Positions 36,191 to 48,929 of a stretch of 64,000 nt of DNA are shown here, in pieces (within the stretch, counting starts at the first letter, position 1; each line of letters begins with the position of its first letter). Below the pieces are notes generated by a model. That model was not told where the DNA came from. It ran no database searches and was given only the letters and a program-made list of their open reading frames with translations. The translations under genes and the position numbers were made by a program. The stretch is from assembly GCA_037176705.1 (NCBI GenBank), contig CM073887.1, forward strand, positions 44,578,001-44,642,000, in the 5' to 3' direction. The stretch is from Molossus alvarezi (lineage: Eukaryota > Chordata > Mammalia > Chiroptera > Molossidae).

Positions 36191-36299
36191 CTATGCTTCA
36201 CTTAGAAATGTCCTTGATATAGAAGTTACTTGTGATTTGCACGGCTGGCTGAAATCAGAGTTGTGTTATTGAAGCACTGGTAAGAATAGGACTTTTTTG

Positions 36300-36740
36300 T
36301 GTGCCATATTGTCTGTAGTAGCAAAATTGGAAATTACCCAATTTTCTATCAATGGGAGAATGGCAGAACAAATTATGGGACATCTATATTTATACACAGC
36401 TATTTAATAATGACTAGGAAAAAAACAAGTTAGAGCTCTATCCATTGACCTGGAGGGATGTTTATGACATATCCCTAAGTGAGAAAAACAATCTGCAGAA
36501 TAATGTGCATGCAAAAATACCATTATGGAATTTGAAAAATTCCTGTCTCTGTGCACATAAATTTGTATGGATAAAAGCTAGAAGAGTACCCATTAGGCTG
36601 TAAATATTGGTTAGTTCATTGTGGGGGAAGGGGATTAAGTGGGTGGAGATATAAACATTTCTTTATTTTTGCCTTTTCCCTATGTTAAATAGTCCAATAG
36701 TACCGATCGTACCTTCTGTACAATTGTACTTAAAAGAAAG
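36300..36740 (+). mobile_element. Old L1 3'-end fragment
   Basis: Diverged similarity to the L1 3' region: the order 'aaattaccca ... tcaatgggagaatgg ... ctatttaata ... atgtttatgac' follows the typical L1 3' UTR layout but with many substitutions, indicating an ancient copy. Confidence 0.5.
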
Positions 36741-37285
36741 TAGGTTGAACTGAACCCATCCTTAGCACCAGCAGACCCGTGAGACTACATGTGAGAAAAG
36801 AATGCTTATTAGTGCTATTTTCTGTCATTTATGAGTTTAAAGAAAGAAAAAGAATTTTTGTACTTTGAACCTGCAAGGTCAGGAAATGATCCTTGGTCAA
36901 ATTCTAACACCTCCCATTTCTTCAGGGGCTTCCCATCCCCTAGAATGCAGCTTTCTCCTTCCCCCACGCTCCTGTCCACATTGCTGGAAATGCTATTCTA
37001 CTTGGAATACACACTGGCGTCCTCTAACCCGTCTTGTGAACCCGCAAACCCAACTTCGGACACTGCCAGTGCTCTTCCCCAGCCCTCTCCACGGACAGCA
37101 CCCTTCGCTGCAGCGCTGACAGGACCGAGCGACCTCTCCTTTTCTAAGACAAGTCACAGAACTCATCATCCCAGTCTTTTCAACTGCCAGCCTCCAGTGG
37201 GGTCTCCTGCTTGACTCCATGATAAGCAGCTCTTCCCACACGATTTTTGGCTACCATTTTTAGGACTCGTGTTCAGAGTGAGGAT

Positions 37286-37530
37286 TTTTTTTATCCTCAC
37301 CCGAGGACATTTTTGCATTCATCGTCAGAGTGGGAGGGAGAAGGGGAGGAGGAGAGAGACAGAAACATCGATGTGAGAGAGACACATCGAGTGGTTGCCA
37401 CCCACACGACCCCAACCAGGGCCGAGGACAAACTGTAACTGAGGTACGTGCCCTTAAGTGGGAACCAAACCCGAGACTCTCTGGTCTGCAGGCTGATGCT
37501 CTAATCGCTGAGCCAAACTGGCCAGGGCCA
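37286..37530 (-). mobile_element. Ves SINE
   Basis: Minus-strand copy with the tail-end motif ttatcctcacccgagg at the left, a GA-rich tract, the B-box-like region near 37462-37478, and the head ctgagccaaactggccaggg at the right. The target-site duplication agtgaggat flanks it at 37277-37285 and 37532-37540. Confidence 0.92.
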
Positions 37531-39326
37531 TAGTGAGGATATTTCAAGTCTCTATCCCTACACTGCTCCACTTGCACATTCCTGTTGAACTTTATCTTGA
37601 CCACACTTCTGCGATTTCCTTGGGCAAAGGCATGCTGAATGGGCTCCGCAAACCAGCAGCAGTGGCATCACCAGGCAGCTGGTTAGAAAGGAGTGTCTCA
37701 GACTAAATCAGAATCTGAGTTTTAACAAGATCTCCAGGTGATTCAGAAGTACATTAACATTTGAGAAGCACCGGATTAATTCACTGGTTTAAAATTCAAC
37801 AGCGAAGACAACAAAAGCAGACATTAAACACCTACTATTTTGTGTTTACACTGTAGGTAAAGAAGAGAATTAGATAGGTTCTGACTTCAAGGAGTTCACA
37901 ATCTACTGAACAGAGACATATACATCAATACACTTGTGGTAAAATTCCACAGGAGATCTAAAGAGAGTACTGTGGGAACAAAGATGAAGATGTGCTCAGT
38001 GTTTTTTGCAGGAGCCTGGAAAGACTTGGCAGAGGAAGTGAGGTCTGAGTTAGGCTTGAAGATGGGCAGGGATTTGCAAAGCCGAAAAGAGGAGGAAGCA
38101 CGGGGAACAGCATGTGCAAAGGCGAAGCAGATTGATGCCTTCAGGATTCTGTGCATAGAGTGTGGTGAGAATATGGGGTTCACGAGAACAAATGAGGTCA
38201 TATTTGCCTGGAAAAGTAGGGTGGGACTTCACCGTGAAATCGGGATTTTCACACCACAAGAGATATCTTCCCATCTGTGTTTTGAAAGAGAACACTTTCC
38301 AGACTCAACCTTCAGAATTCTACCTCCATAATCTTAAATTTTGAATTTTCCCAATCAACTTTCTACTTATATACTCCTTCTTTTCAAAACAATTTATTCT
38401 TCACTTTATAATCTTAAATCCCTTAACTCTCCTACCCCTCAACTTAAAATCTGTTTATCTATTGCTTTTCTCCTGGCCTCACCTCTCATTTCTTAGCCTG
38501 TACTCCAGGGTGAGCCAAGTCAATGACATCGCTAAGGAGACACAGGCTAGCTCGCTTTTCTGTCCCTCCACCACACCTATCCAGACAATCTCCAACCCTG
38601 CAGAGAGCACCTTCCGCTTGTTTCCTTCCATCCTTCTCTCGGGGTACCAAGTGTTTCTGGACAAAGTCATTCAATAGAATTAATTGGTTTCTTAAAAAAA
38701 CCCACACCTTCCAGCCTTAATTGGATCCCTCATTTCTAATGAGAGAACTTTTAGTCCTTTCTTTTATAAATTATTTTTATTTTTCAATTATAGTGGCATA
38801 CAATATTACATTAGTTTCAAGTGTACAACATAGTGGTTAGATGTCTGTATAACTTACGAAGTGATCAGCTTGGTAAGTCTAGTACTCAGTTGACACCATA
38901 TGTGGTTATTACAATACTATTGACTACATTCCCTATTCTGTACTTTATTTACATCCCTGTAACTATATTTATAACTGGAAATTTGTATATCTTAATCCCT
39001 TCACCATTTCACTCATTCCTCCAACCCGTTTCCCATCTGGCAATCATCAATTTGTTCTTTGTATGAGTTTCTGTTTTGTTCATTTATTTTGTTTTTCAGA
39101 TTCCACACATAAGTGAAATCATATGGTATCTGTCTTTCTCTGACTGACTTATTTCACTTGGCATAAAACCCTCTAAGTCCATCCATGTTGTCACAAATGG
39201 CAAGATTTCATTCTTTTTTATGGCTGAGCAATATTCCATTGTATAAATGCATCATGGCTTTATCCATTTGTTTATCAAAGGACACTTAGGTTGCTTCCAT
39301 ATTTTGGCTATTATAAATAATACTGC

Positions 39327-39545
39327 AGCCTGGCCAGTGTGGCTCACTGGTTGAGCATTGATCCATGCACCAAGAGGTTGCTGGTTGGATTCCTGGTCAG
39401 GGCACATGCCCAGGTTGTGGGCCAAATCCCCAGTGGGGGGTGTGCAGGAGGCAGTCAATCAATGTTCTCTTTCATTGATGTTTCTATCTATCTCTCTCTC
39501 TCCCTCTCCCTTCCTCTCTCTCTAAAATCAATAAAAAAAAATAAA
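39327..39545 (+). mobile_element. Ves SINE (caaccaagaggttg-type subfamily) inside L1
   Basis: Plus-strand copy starting gcctggccagtgtggctcac, with caccaagaggttgctggtt, a CT-rich stretch and an AATAAA-containing A-rich tail. Diverged duplications of L1 sequence (aataatactgca / aaaatgctgca) flank it, proving insertion into the pre-existing L1. Confidence 0.9.
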
Positions 39546-39612
39546 ATAAAATAAAATGCTGCAATGAAGAGGGAGGTGCACATATCTTTTCAAATTGGTC
39601 TTTTGGATTTCC

Positions 39613-39833
39613 TTTTTTTTTAAACTTTTTTTCCTTTATTGATTTTAGAGAGAGAGAAAGGAGGAGAGAAAGAGAAAGAAACATCGATGAGAGAGAACAT
39701 CAATTGGCTGCCTCCTGCACGCCCCTCACTGGGGACTGGGCCCATAACCTGGGCATGTGCCCTGACCGGGAATTTACCGGCAACCTCTTGGTGCCTGGGT
39801 CAATACTCAACCACTGAGCGACACTGGCCGGGC
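39613..39833 (-). mobile_element. Ves SINE inside L1
   Basis: Minus-strand copy of the same subfamily as the plus-strand SINE just to the left, with head gagcgacactggccgggc at the right end. The flanks tggatttcct and tggatttctt are its target-site duplication within L1. Confidence 0.9.
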
Positions 39834-41753
39834 TGGATTTCTTTTGATAAATACCCAGAAGTGGAATTGCTGGGTCATATGATAGTTCTATTTTAATTCT
39901 GAGGAACTTCCATATTGTTTTCAACAAAGTTGCACCAGTCTGCACTCCCACCAACAATGAGGGTTCCCTTTCCTCTATATCCTCACCAACACTTGTTTGT
40001 TGATTTATTGATGACAGCCATTCTGACAGGTATGAGGTAATAATATGTCACTGTGGTTTTAATGTGCATATCTCTGATAATAGTTATGTTGAGCATTTCG
40101 TCATGTCTATGGGCCATCAGTTTGTCCTCTTTGGAAGAATATCAATTTAGGTCCTCTGCCCATTTTTTAAATCAGATTGTTTCTTTGGTGTTAAGTTTTA
40201 TGAGTTCCTTATATATTTTGGATATTAACATCATTGGTAAATATCTTCTTCCATTCAGTAGATTGTCTTTTCATTTTTGTTGATGGTTTCCTTCACAGTG
40301 CAAAACTCTTTAGTTTGATATAGTCCCATTTATTTTTTTTGTTTATTTCCCTTGTACAAGGAGACATATCCAACATTGCCAAGAACATTTCATAGAGCTT
40401 ACTGCCTATGTTTTCTTCTAGTTTTATGGTTTCAGATGTTACATTTAAGTCTTGAGTGAGTTTTGAATTTATTCTTCTATGTGGTGTAGTTTTTTTTTTT
40501 TTTTGCAAGTACCTTTCAATTTTCCTACCACTATTTACTGAAGCGGCTGTATATTCTTGCCTCCTTTGTCATAGATTAATTAACCATATAGAAATGGATT
40601 TATTTCTGGGCTCTATTCAGCTTCATTGATCTATGTGTTTGTTTTTATGCTACTGTTTTGATTACTATGGCGTTGTAGTATAGTTTGATATCAACTAGCA
40701 TGATATCTCCAATTTGTCCTACTATCTCAAGGTGCTTTGGTTATTCAGCATCTTTTATAGTTCCATATACATTTTTGGATGATTTGTTCTAGTTCTGTCA
40801 AAGAAAAAAAATGCCACTGGTATTTTGATGGGGACTGCAAGGAATCTATAGATTGGTTTGGTTAAGTATGGACACTGTTAACAGTGTTGATTCTTCCAGT
40901 CCACGATCAGGTGAATTCTTCCATTGATTTACATCATCTTCAGTGTCTTTCTTCTGTATCTTAGAGTTTTCCAAGTCAGGTCTTTTACCTCTTTGGTAAA
41001 ATTATTCCTAGGTATTTTATTATTTTTTGATGTAATTTTAAATGGAATTGTTTTCTTAATTTCTCTTTTTGATAGTTTGTTACTGGAATATAAATAGGCA
41101 GACAATTTCTGAATATTCTGTATCCTGCTACTTTACTGAATTCATTTATTAGTTCTAATAGTTCTTTCAGTGGAATCTTCAAGGTTCTCTCTCTATAGTA
41201 TCATGTCATCTACAAATAACTGCTTTACTTCTTCCTTTCCAACTTGTATGACATTTTTTTTTTTTTTGTCTGATTGCTGTAGCTAGGACTTACAATACTA
41301 TGTAGAATAAAAATGTTCAAAGTGGACCTCCTTGTTTTGTTCAGCTTTTCACTGTTGAGTATCATGTTAACTGTAGATTTGTCATATATGGCTTTTATTA
41401 TGTTGAGGTATGTTCCCTCTATCCCCATTTTGCTGAGAGTTTTATCATAAATGGCTGTTGAGTCTTATTACATGCTTTTTCTGTATCTACTGCTATGATC
41501 ATATGATTTTTATCTTTCAATATGTTTATGTGGTGTGTCACTTTAATTGATTTGTGAATACTATACCAGCCATGCATCATGAGAATAAATCCCACTTGAT
41601 TGGTGTATGACCTTTTTGATGCATTGCTGAATTCGGTTTGCTAATATTTTGCTGAGCATTTTGCATCTATGTTCTTCAGGGATATTGGCCTACATTTTTC
41701 TTTTGTTGCAGTGTCTTTGTCTGGTTGTGGTATCAGGATCTTTCAGTCTTTTT

Positions 41754-41991
41754 TTTTTTTTTAATTCTCACCCGAGGACACTTTTTCCATTTTTTGTCCA
41801 GATAAAGTGAGAGGAAAAGAGAGAGAGAGACATCAATTTGAAAGGGACACATTGAGTAGCTGCCACCTGCACAACCCAACCAGGGCCGGGGACAAACTGC
41901 AATCGAGATACGTGCCCTTAGCGGGAACCAAACCCGGGTCTCTCTGGACTGCAGGCTTATGCTCTAACCGCTGAACCAAACTGGCCAGGGC
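41754..41991 (-). mobile_element. Ves SINE inserted at the L1 boundary
   Basis: Minus-strand copy with a T-run at its left edge, the tail motif attctcacccgagg, and head ctgaaccaaactggccaggg at the right edge. It sits exactly between two copies of the direct repeat that also flanks the neighbouring L1. Confidence 0.9.
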
Positions 41992-42055
41992 CTTTTAGTC
42001 CTTTCTAACCAACTGTCTTTAATACTCTTTATGTCCTTCTTACCTGAAACTTTTT

Positions 42056-42304
42056 TTTTTTTTTTTTATCCTCACCCGAGGATATTTTTCCATTTTTTGT
42101 ACAGATAGAGTGGGAGGGAGAGAGAGGAAGGGAGAGAGAGAGAAACATCGACGTGAAGGGACACATCGAGTGGCTGCCACCCGCACGACCAACCAGGGCC
42201 GGGGACAAACTGCAACCGAAGTACGTGCCCTTAGCGGGAACCGAACCCGGGTCTCTCTGGACCGCAGGTCGACGCTCTAACCACTGAGCCAAACCGGCCA
42301 GGGC
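42056..42304 (-). mobile_element. Ves SINE (second of a tandemly placed pair)
   Basis: Minus-strand copy close in sequence to the one 50 bp to its left (same subfamily, tail motif ttatcctcacccgagg). Target-site duplication ttacctgaaacttttt at 42040-42055 and ttacccgaaacttttt at 42305-42320, one mismatch. Confidence 0.93.
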
Positions 42305-43094
42305 TTACCCGAAACTTTTTACTCTTAAGGCTTAAGACCTCAAACCCACTACTGTCCTTCGTTTTGCAGATGACCTCGCCTCTTCTTTCACCAAGATGAA
42401 GGTTATTTAAGATGAAGGTTATTTAATATGAGCTTAGTTAGTGTTTTTAGCTTCTAAACTTCTCCTTCATCCCATGGCAGAGGAAGATGTATTATCCTCT
42501 TCAAGGTCTACTTCTCTTGTGTGTCTTTGATCTCAACTCTCCCCTAACTTACATGCATACCCCATCTCTTCCCCTACCCATGCAGTTACTCTATTTTATT
42601 GAATTTATCGTGTATATTTCTTCATTATTATAATCTCTAAAATCAGGATATATCTTATAATTGGTGCTGTCTGAAAATTAACTAGCAGTGTTCTGCCACC
42701 ACTAACACTAGTACACAAGATAAAGGTGTGTCTTAGAATCATGATTATTTTTAGATTAGATGGACTATGGCAGTTGTTAAGACCTACAGATTCTGTATGT
42801 CAGCAACAGCTCTATAGTCACTGTACCTCATATGGCAACTTCTTCCAAATTACTGCCATGTCTGTGACTGACACTGTACCCCTGTCTCATTAATATTCCT
42901 AACACACATCTCTAGTCATGCCACTATTCTGTTTACAACTTTCTAAAGATTTATTAGAAAGCTGTTCAGTGTTCTCTGCAAACTACCTCTGCACCTTTAT
43001 CTGCTGCTCTCATATGTGCACATGTAGTCTAGGAAAGTGGAATACCTTGTAGATCACCTGCATCCCTGCCTTTCTCCTGCCAGTATATCTGCTT

Positions 43095-43270
43095 CGTGCC
43101 TCCCCCCAACCCAAATCTTTCAGGATACAGCTCAAATATTACTTCCTGGACAATCACAGGGCAATATTATTCTCACCCTATGAATCCCACACCACTACCT
43201 TTGTTCATCTCATGTATGTCTTTCACCTTGTATTACAGTTATCACTGGAAAAACCTTTCCTACTACACTG
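43095..43270 (-). mobile_element. L2-like ancient LINE fragment
   Basis: Shows the L2-like word order 'aggatacagctcaaatattacttcctgg ... caccttgtattacag', strongly diverged. Strand and limits are uncertain. Confidence 0.35.
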
Positions 43271-44378
43271 AAAGCCACCTGAGGCCAGGACACAAGTCCT
43301 TCTCCTCTTCCTATGAACTCCTCGTTGATGATAGTGATGACAAGTCAATGAAGATGAACAAAGTCACCACCAATCCAGAGTATGGGCCTCCAAAAGAAAT
43401 GGCTATCACTGTAAGTAAACAATCGACAATCAATGGTAAAGGATTATTGCAACAGGGTCCCAAAGGATATATACTGCACTATTACAAATGCTAGGGGTGG
43501 GTGGAAGACAGGTGGTGATTAAGACCGATGTTCACATTGTTTTATATACTTAACATTTCTGAAATAAACATATGCTATTCTTATAAATTTATTTTTAATA
43601 AAAAAACTTTGGGAAAATACTGAAACAATTAAGAACTAATTTAATGATTAATACAAGTCCATAAATAATTTATGTTTGGAAAGTGTATATGGATCAGTAT
43701 TTTAGAAGCTAAATTAGTATTTGTAATTATTCATGGCATATATTACTTGAATTAAAAAGTCTTAAAAATCACTTTAAATCTGTACTTTCAAGATCTAACC
43801 ACATGAAATGAAGATCAGAGTAAAAATAAATCATTAACTTCTTCTAAATCAAAGGCTCAAGAAAATAAGAACTCATTCACTATAGTATTAAATCCCAGCC
43901 TGGCAACTAACCTCTTCTTCTCTGTTAAAGACCTGCTTCTTATAATTAACAAATGTAAACCTGTTGAAAACATTAATTTTCATCAAAATGGGTTACTACA
44001 TAGTAGGCATGTACAGTGGACTGTATCGCTTCACCCTTTCCTAGTTCAGTGAGGTTTTAATGTTTAAAATATTAATTCAAGATAGTATAATCTAAACTAA
44101 CAAAATTATATATTTGAAGATACCTCATAGTAAATATTTAAGTTCAAAATATAATAATAATAATAATTTTCATTGGAAAACTCTTAAAGCTTTTTAGGGT
44201 GGGGGGCAGACTCACAATGCCGATGTAAAGTGGAGGAGTTTTTAGGAAAGACAAAGGTAGGCCAGGAAATACAATATTCAACAAAGATGTATTATATGAG
44301 TAAGAATAAGGCACTGTACTTGAGGAGTAGATATAAGTTCAAAATATAGACCCTGATCTTAAGAACATATGGTTCAGT

Positions 44379-44596
44379 CTGGCCAGGGTGGCACAGTAGT
44401 TGAACACTGACCCATACACCAAGAGGTCGCTGGTTCGATTCCCGGTCAGGACACATGCCCAGGTTGTGGGCCCGATCGCCAGTGGGGGACATGCAGGAGG
44501 CGGCCAATCAATGTTCTCTTTCATAGATGTTTCTATCTCTCTCTCCCTCTTATTTCCTCTCTCTCTAAAATCAACAAAAAAATTTTTTTAAAAAGA
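44379..44596 (+). mobile_element. Ves SINE
   Basis: Plus-strand copy (ctggccagggtggcacagta, caccaagaggtcgctggttc, CT-rich tract, A-rich tail). Its target-site duplication is catatggttcagt at 44366-44378 and catacggttcagt at 44598-44610. Confidence 0.93.
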
Positions 44597-45359
44597 CCAT
44601 ACGGTTCAGTCAAGGAGGAAGATATGAAAAAGTTAAACAACAAGAGTAAAAACAGTAACATAATTATGACAAACCAGAATAAATAAAGTTGCTAATTAAA
44701 TATATAAATGATAAGCTAACTAAATTTAAGGTGGAGAGATATCTGTATGAATTAGCCTGATCAGGGAAAGCTTACTGAACTGGGCAGGCTTCTGAGGGAT
44801 GTACAGACTCCAGACAAAGTTAACAATAAAGAGAAAGACACAAAGGCATAAAAACCCAAGATGTGCTAGAAAAACAGAAGGCAACTAGTAATGCAATCTG
44901 GTTAGACTATAGGGATTATCATTAGGGTGATCATACATCTTGGTTTGCCTGAGACAGTGTTATTGTCTTGGATTATTAATAAATTCCCTTTCACTCACTC
45001 CCCCTAAGTATCTCATTTTAGACAATAAATTATATGGTCACCCTAAGACCACATCCCATTATTAACTTATCTGAATTTAATGTCAACAAAAATCCCTTAA
45101 GTCTTTTTCAAATGTACTCTGTGAAAGAGAACATGTTAATTACTCAGGGAAAAAGGAGGCATACAAGATGACAATAACTACAATTTCTATCTAGTTACTC
45201 ACAAGCCGAGCTTTCTAAGCCTAAATAATTTGCTTGGCTTGTAATAAACATTCAATAAGTAACTATTTCATCAATAGGTATTTGAATATATGAATACATG
45301 AAGAAATAAATGAATGAAAGATGGAAACAAAGGTGATAAATGAGTTTTTAATTAAGACT

Positions 45360-45562
45360 TAAAAAATTTTTTTTTAAATTGATTTTAGAGCACAAGTAAA
45401 GGAGAGGGAGAGAGAACTAGAAACATCAATTGGCCGCCTCTTGCATGCCCCCCACTGGGGATTGGGGCCCACAACCTGGGCATGTGTCCTGACTGGGAAT
45501 CGAACCAGCGACCTCTTGGTGCATGGGCCGATGCTTAACCACTAAGCCACACTGGCTGAGCT
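45360..45562 (-). mobile_element. Ves SINE
   Basis: Minus-strand copy with head ccactaagccacactggctg at the right. The flanks attaagactt and gttaagactt are consistent with a target-site duplication. Confidence 0.9.
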
Positions 45563-47420
45563 TCAGTTAAGACTTTTAATGAAACCAATAATATCTCTTT
45601 TAGGGAAAAGCCAGCTGGGATTTCACCATACTGTACACTATTTTCTCTAGGTATATTTATAAATTTTACACTAAGATATAGCTGAATACAACTGCATTCA
45701 TAGTGTTTATTTTTGAAGAGTATTAAAACCAGTCACTATCAATGAAGCTGAAAAATAAGTGTAATGATTTTCAGTTTAGACAAAATTAATTAATCACTCA
45801 TTTAATCACCCAAAAATGTGGACTGAGTCCTAGTTTATGCCTGGCAATTGGCTAAAGGTCATAAAGATGAATGAGACAGCTTCCCAGTGTAGTCACCAGG
45901 GCATATATGTATGTAACAAAACACAGTATAAAGTATTGTAAAATGGACTATACTAGTGGTATGAGTATACATATATGGGAGCAGAGAGGAATCAACATTT
46001 GTGCAGGGTTGTAAAAAACAGCAGAGAGGGTAGGCAAAGGGAAATCATATGAGGCAGAGGAAGCAACACATATAAAGACAGAGAGTCATGAAATAGTTTA
46101 AAATGTTCTGAGATGGGAAGGAGTTTGGTGCGGCTGGAATATGTTGTATATGAGAGCAAAATGAAGAAAAACAGTGGGTCCAGACTTTGAAGAGTACGAC
46201 AGAATTTTCTGTTAACTTCTTAGGCAACTGGGATCAAAGGTTTTTAAGCAAGGATATTATATGATCAAACTTATTTTGGTAGGGCAATATTTCCGGTGAT
46301 ACTAAAGGCAGAAGCCAGGAGAGGGTCTATAGTAGGCTGAGGCATGGAAATAGAGAGGAAAGGTGAGATTCAAGAGGTGTTTCAGAATGGTAATAGAACT
46401 CATTCAAGAGAGCCTCACCACCCGGGTTTAGGCACCTGCCCCCCCCAGCCCTCACCCCTAATAGCCTTAGGAATAGTACACGGTATTTTTCACCTTCAAG
46501 CATGTTAACCTTTATGTTGAAGGAATAGACAGTTCTACCATTATCAGGTGGATAAACTGTAGGAGAACTTGTCTCTAAGACTCTTAAAGAGACCTGTCTC
46601 TGAACTGGAACTCCAGAGTTCAAAACATACTTCTGTCCCATATAAAAATGTTTATAGTCCTAGACATTTTCTAAGACAAAAAAAAAGGGGGGGGGATATA
46701 ATCAGAAACCTACAGGAAACAATAAAAAAGTGATAAAATAAATCCGCAGTGTACTCCACTTTTTTAGACAAAGGACATTGTCAGCTGAGTAATCGGTGAA
46801 TATCTTCACAGAGTGAAACCAAATGATCGTTGTGCCAGACAATGACAGCAAAGAATTAAAATGAAAAGTGGCAAAATAATTTACATGAGATGAGAAACCA
46901 TAAGCTAGTAACAAATGGAAATGTCCTTGAGGCACTTTCATTTCAATAACACCGAAGTCTATAAAAATTGCAGCCAGAAAATTTCTCCTTTTGTGTCTTA
47001 GCATACAGAAAAGACAGGGACTGACTCTCTAAGCAAGGGATAACACCATGTAAACAGACATTTTTTTTTCTCCTGTGCCTTTATGCAAATTATCTCTCCT
47101 AAAGAGAGATTTTAACCCCACCAAGATTTCAGACACTGCCCACTACCTACAATCAATGTGCATTTCTTCATCACTTAGTAAAATAAAACCACTAGGAAAG
47201 AGAATAACATTAAACAAAAACACTTTGGAACCTAACTGTCCCTTCTCCCATTTGAGAGTATCTATATGTTAAATGATCTTCAGAAACAAAGTAATTTAAA
47301 ATGTTCTTTTCTTCTTTCTCTCTGTTTTTAAACAACAGAGTGAACAGCAGAGAAAAAAGGAATGGGAAAACCTTCTCTAAGTATAGCAACTCTCTTCTGT
47401 TAATCCACAAAGGTCTAGGG

Positions 47421-47644
47421 CAGCGGTACTCAACTTATGGGTTGCGACCCCTTTGGGGGTCAAACAACCTTTCACAGGGGTTGCCTAAGACCATCGGAAA
47501 ACATGTATTTCCGATGGTCTTAGGAACCGAGACACGGCTCCTCGATCCATCTCCAGGCGGGTCCGCCCACATGCAGATACGCCCACATACAATATGAGGA
47601 ACTGTATTAAAGGGTCGCGGCGTTAGGAAGGTTGAGAACCACGG
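47421..47644. mobile_element. SPIN-like non-autonomous hAT element with rearranged core
   Basis: It begins cagcggtactcaacttatgg and ends in ggttgagaaccacgg, matching the terminal inverted repeats I know for SPIN-type hAT elements. Eight-base duplications gtctaggg (47413-47420) and gtctaagg (47645-47652) fit hAT insertion. The first ~100 bp and last ~55 bp are SPIN-like, but the centre is not: it contains a perfect 17-bp inverted repeat (47484-47500 with 47508-47524) and a CpG-rich segment at about 47530-47585 of unknown origin. No transposase is encoded. Confidence 0.82.
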
Positions 47645-47839
47645 GTCTAAGGAATACCTTCAGTTCACTTACAGACCAGGACAGTGATATTCTATATTTT
47701 ATCCGAAGACATAAAAGCCCCTCTGACACGATTCTTCCCTGAAAACACCCCATAGAAACAATCAGGGTCCAGAGAACAGTTAAGAGAGGCAGAGCTAAAA
47801 ATCAGCTCTGCATATGACTCTTCATCATTTAATGTGGAC

Positions 47840-47990
47840 TTCAGAACAGTTAGGAATCTTGAAAGAGTGTTTCCTGATCAACCTCTACATTTGAGAAATA
47901 GGACAATGACAAGCTTCCCCAAAGTTACAGAGCTGGCTAGGATCAGAGCCAAGCCTCTTGAGTTCAGGGTCCCTGCTCTTTCAAGTAGAG
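47840..47990 (+). mobile_element. MIR-type SINE fragment
   Basis: Decayed MIR core word order: 'ttgagaaatagg ... cttccccaaagttacagagctgg ... cagagccaagcctc'. An ancient mammalian repeat. Confidence 0.6.
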
Positions 47991-48004
47991 CTTGCTAATA
48001 AGGA

Positions 48005-48402
48005 AGGTGCCAGGCTGGATAGGGTCACCTGAGAATTTATGTCCACCCAGAACTTCAAAAGTGATCTTCTTTGGAAATAGGGTCTTTGCAGATGCAATGA
48101 TGATAAGGATAAGATGAGGTCACACTGGGCCCTAAATCCAATGAGTGTTCTTATTAGAAAAAAGAAAGAACACAAGCCGTGTGAAGTGGAGGCAGACACT
48201 GGAGAGGTGCACCTGCAAGCCCAGCAGCGGTGGCTCTGCCAGCAGCTGGAAGAGAGGCAAGGGAAGGTTTCTCCCTCAGAGCCCATTCTGCTGACACTGG
48301 GATTTCGAGTCAGGCCTCTAGAACTGCGAGATAATACACTTTTGTTGTTTCAGGCCACCCAGTTTGTGGCGATTTGTAATGCCAGCCCTAGGAGATGAAT
48401 AC
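48005..48402 (+). mobile_element. MaLR-type solo LTR (MST/MLT1-like)
   Basis: The order of recognisable blocks ('aatagggtctttgcagatg', 'ggccctaaatccaatg', 'cctctagaactgcgaga', 'caggccacccagtttgtgg', 'gccctaggagatgaataca') is that of mammalian MaLR long terminal repeats. No internal retroviral sequence is seen, so it is a solitary, non-coding LTR. Subfamily uncertain. Confidence 0.65.
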
Positions 48403-48929
48403 ACTGGGTAAAATAGAGTCAGTACAAAAAGAATGAAATGGTCTTAAGAGAGACTGTGATCCAAGTGTTGTACCCTAGTGGACTTTATTTTACTATGGGC
48501 AGCCACCAGGCAAGTAGACTGGAATAAGTAGCTATTTCTGAAAGTCAGTAGTCTTTTGGCTGAAGGCAATTTCTTCTCTGGAAAGTCTGGTCAAATACTG
48601 GAAATTCTAACTTTATTCTTTTTCCTTATAATCCAAATTGGACTGCTAGCCTCTTTTTGATGGTTAACACTGTCCTTCATTTAAGCAGTTTCCATATTAA
48701 CCTCCCATTTCAAAGCTTTCCTGAATTTTTTAGATTGGCTACTCTGATTACAAAGGGACTAAGAGATTGCTGTATTCATCTCTAGCTTCAGCAACAAGTG
48801 CAATGCGGATTTTTTAAAATGTTGGAACACTAAGTACAGATAAATATTTCTGTAACACACCACAAAGGTTATCAATATTGGTATGACTCAACAAAAAATC
48901 TGCTCAGAGATATGTAATAAAGCAAGTAT

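Larger units (their letters stand above)
38763..41739 (-). mobile_element. L1 retrotransposon, 3' UTR and ORF2 3' part, interrupted by SINEs
   Basis: Minus-oriented L1: the poly(A) end is at the left (38763), the 3' UTR follows (38790-39310) and degenerate ORF2 coding sequence runs to 41739, where L1 similarity stops at ggtatcaggat. Two Ves SINEs have inserted into it (39327-39545 and 39613-39833). ORF2 fragments are visible at 41182-40985 and 41428-41225 but frameshifts and stops make it dead. A direct repeat, cttttagtcctttct, lies at 38748-38762 with related copies at 41740-41753 and 41992-42006. Confidence 0.9.

Noticed and set aside
43096..43494. 132-codon plus-strand open frame in an HMBOX1 intron
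   Set aside because: No recognisable domain; the first half overlaps L2-like repeat sequence and no splice context fits.
47083..47090. Octamer motif atgcaaat
   Set aside because: An isolated 8-mer is expected by chance in A/T-rich DNA; no accompanying promoter features.
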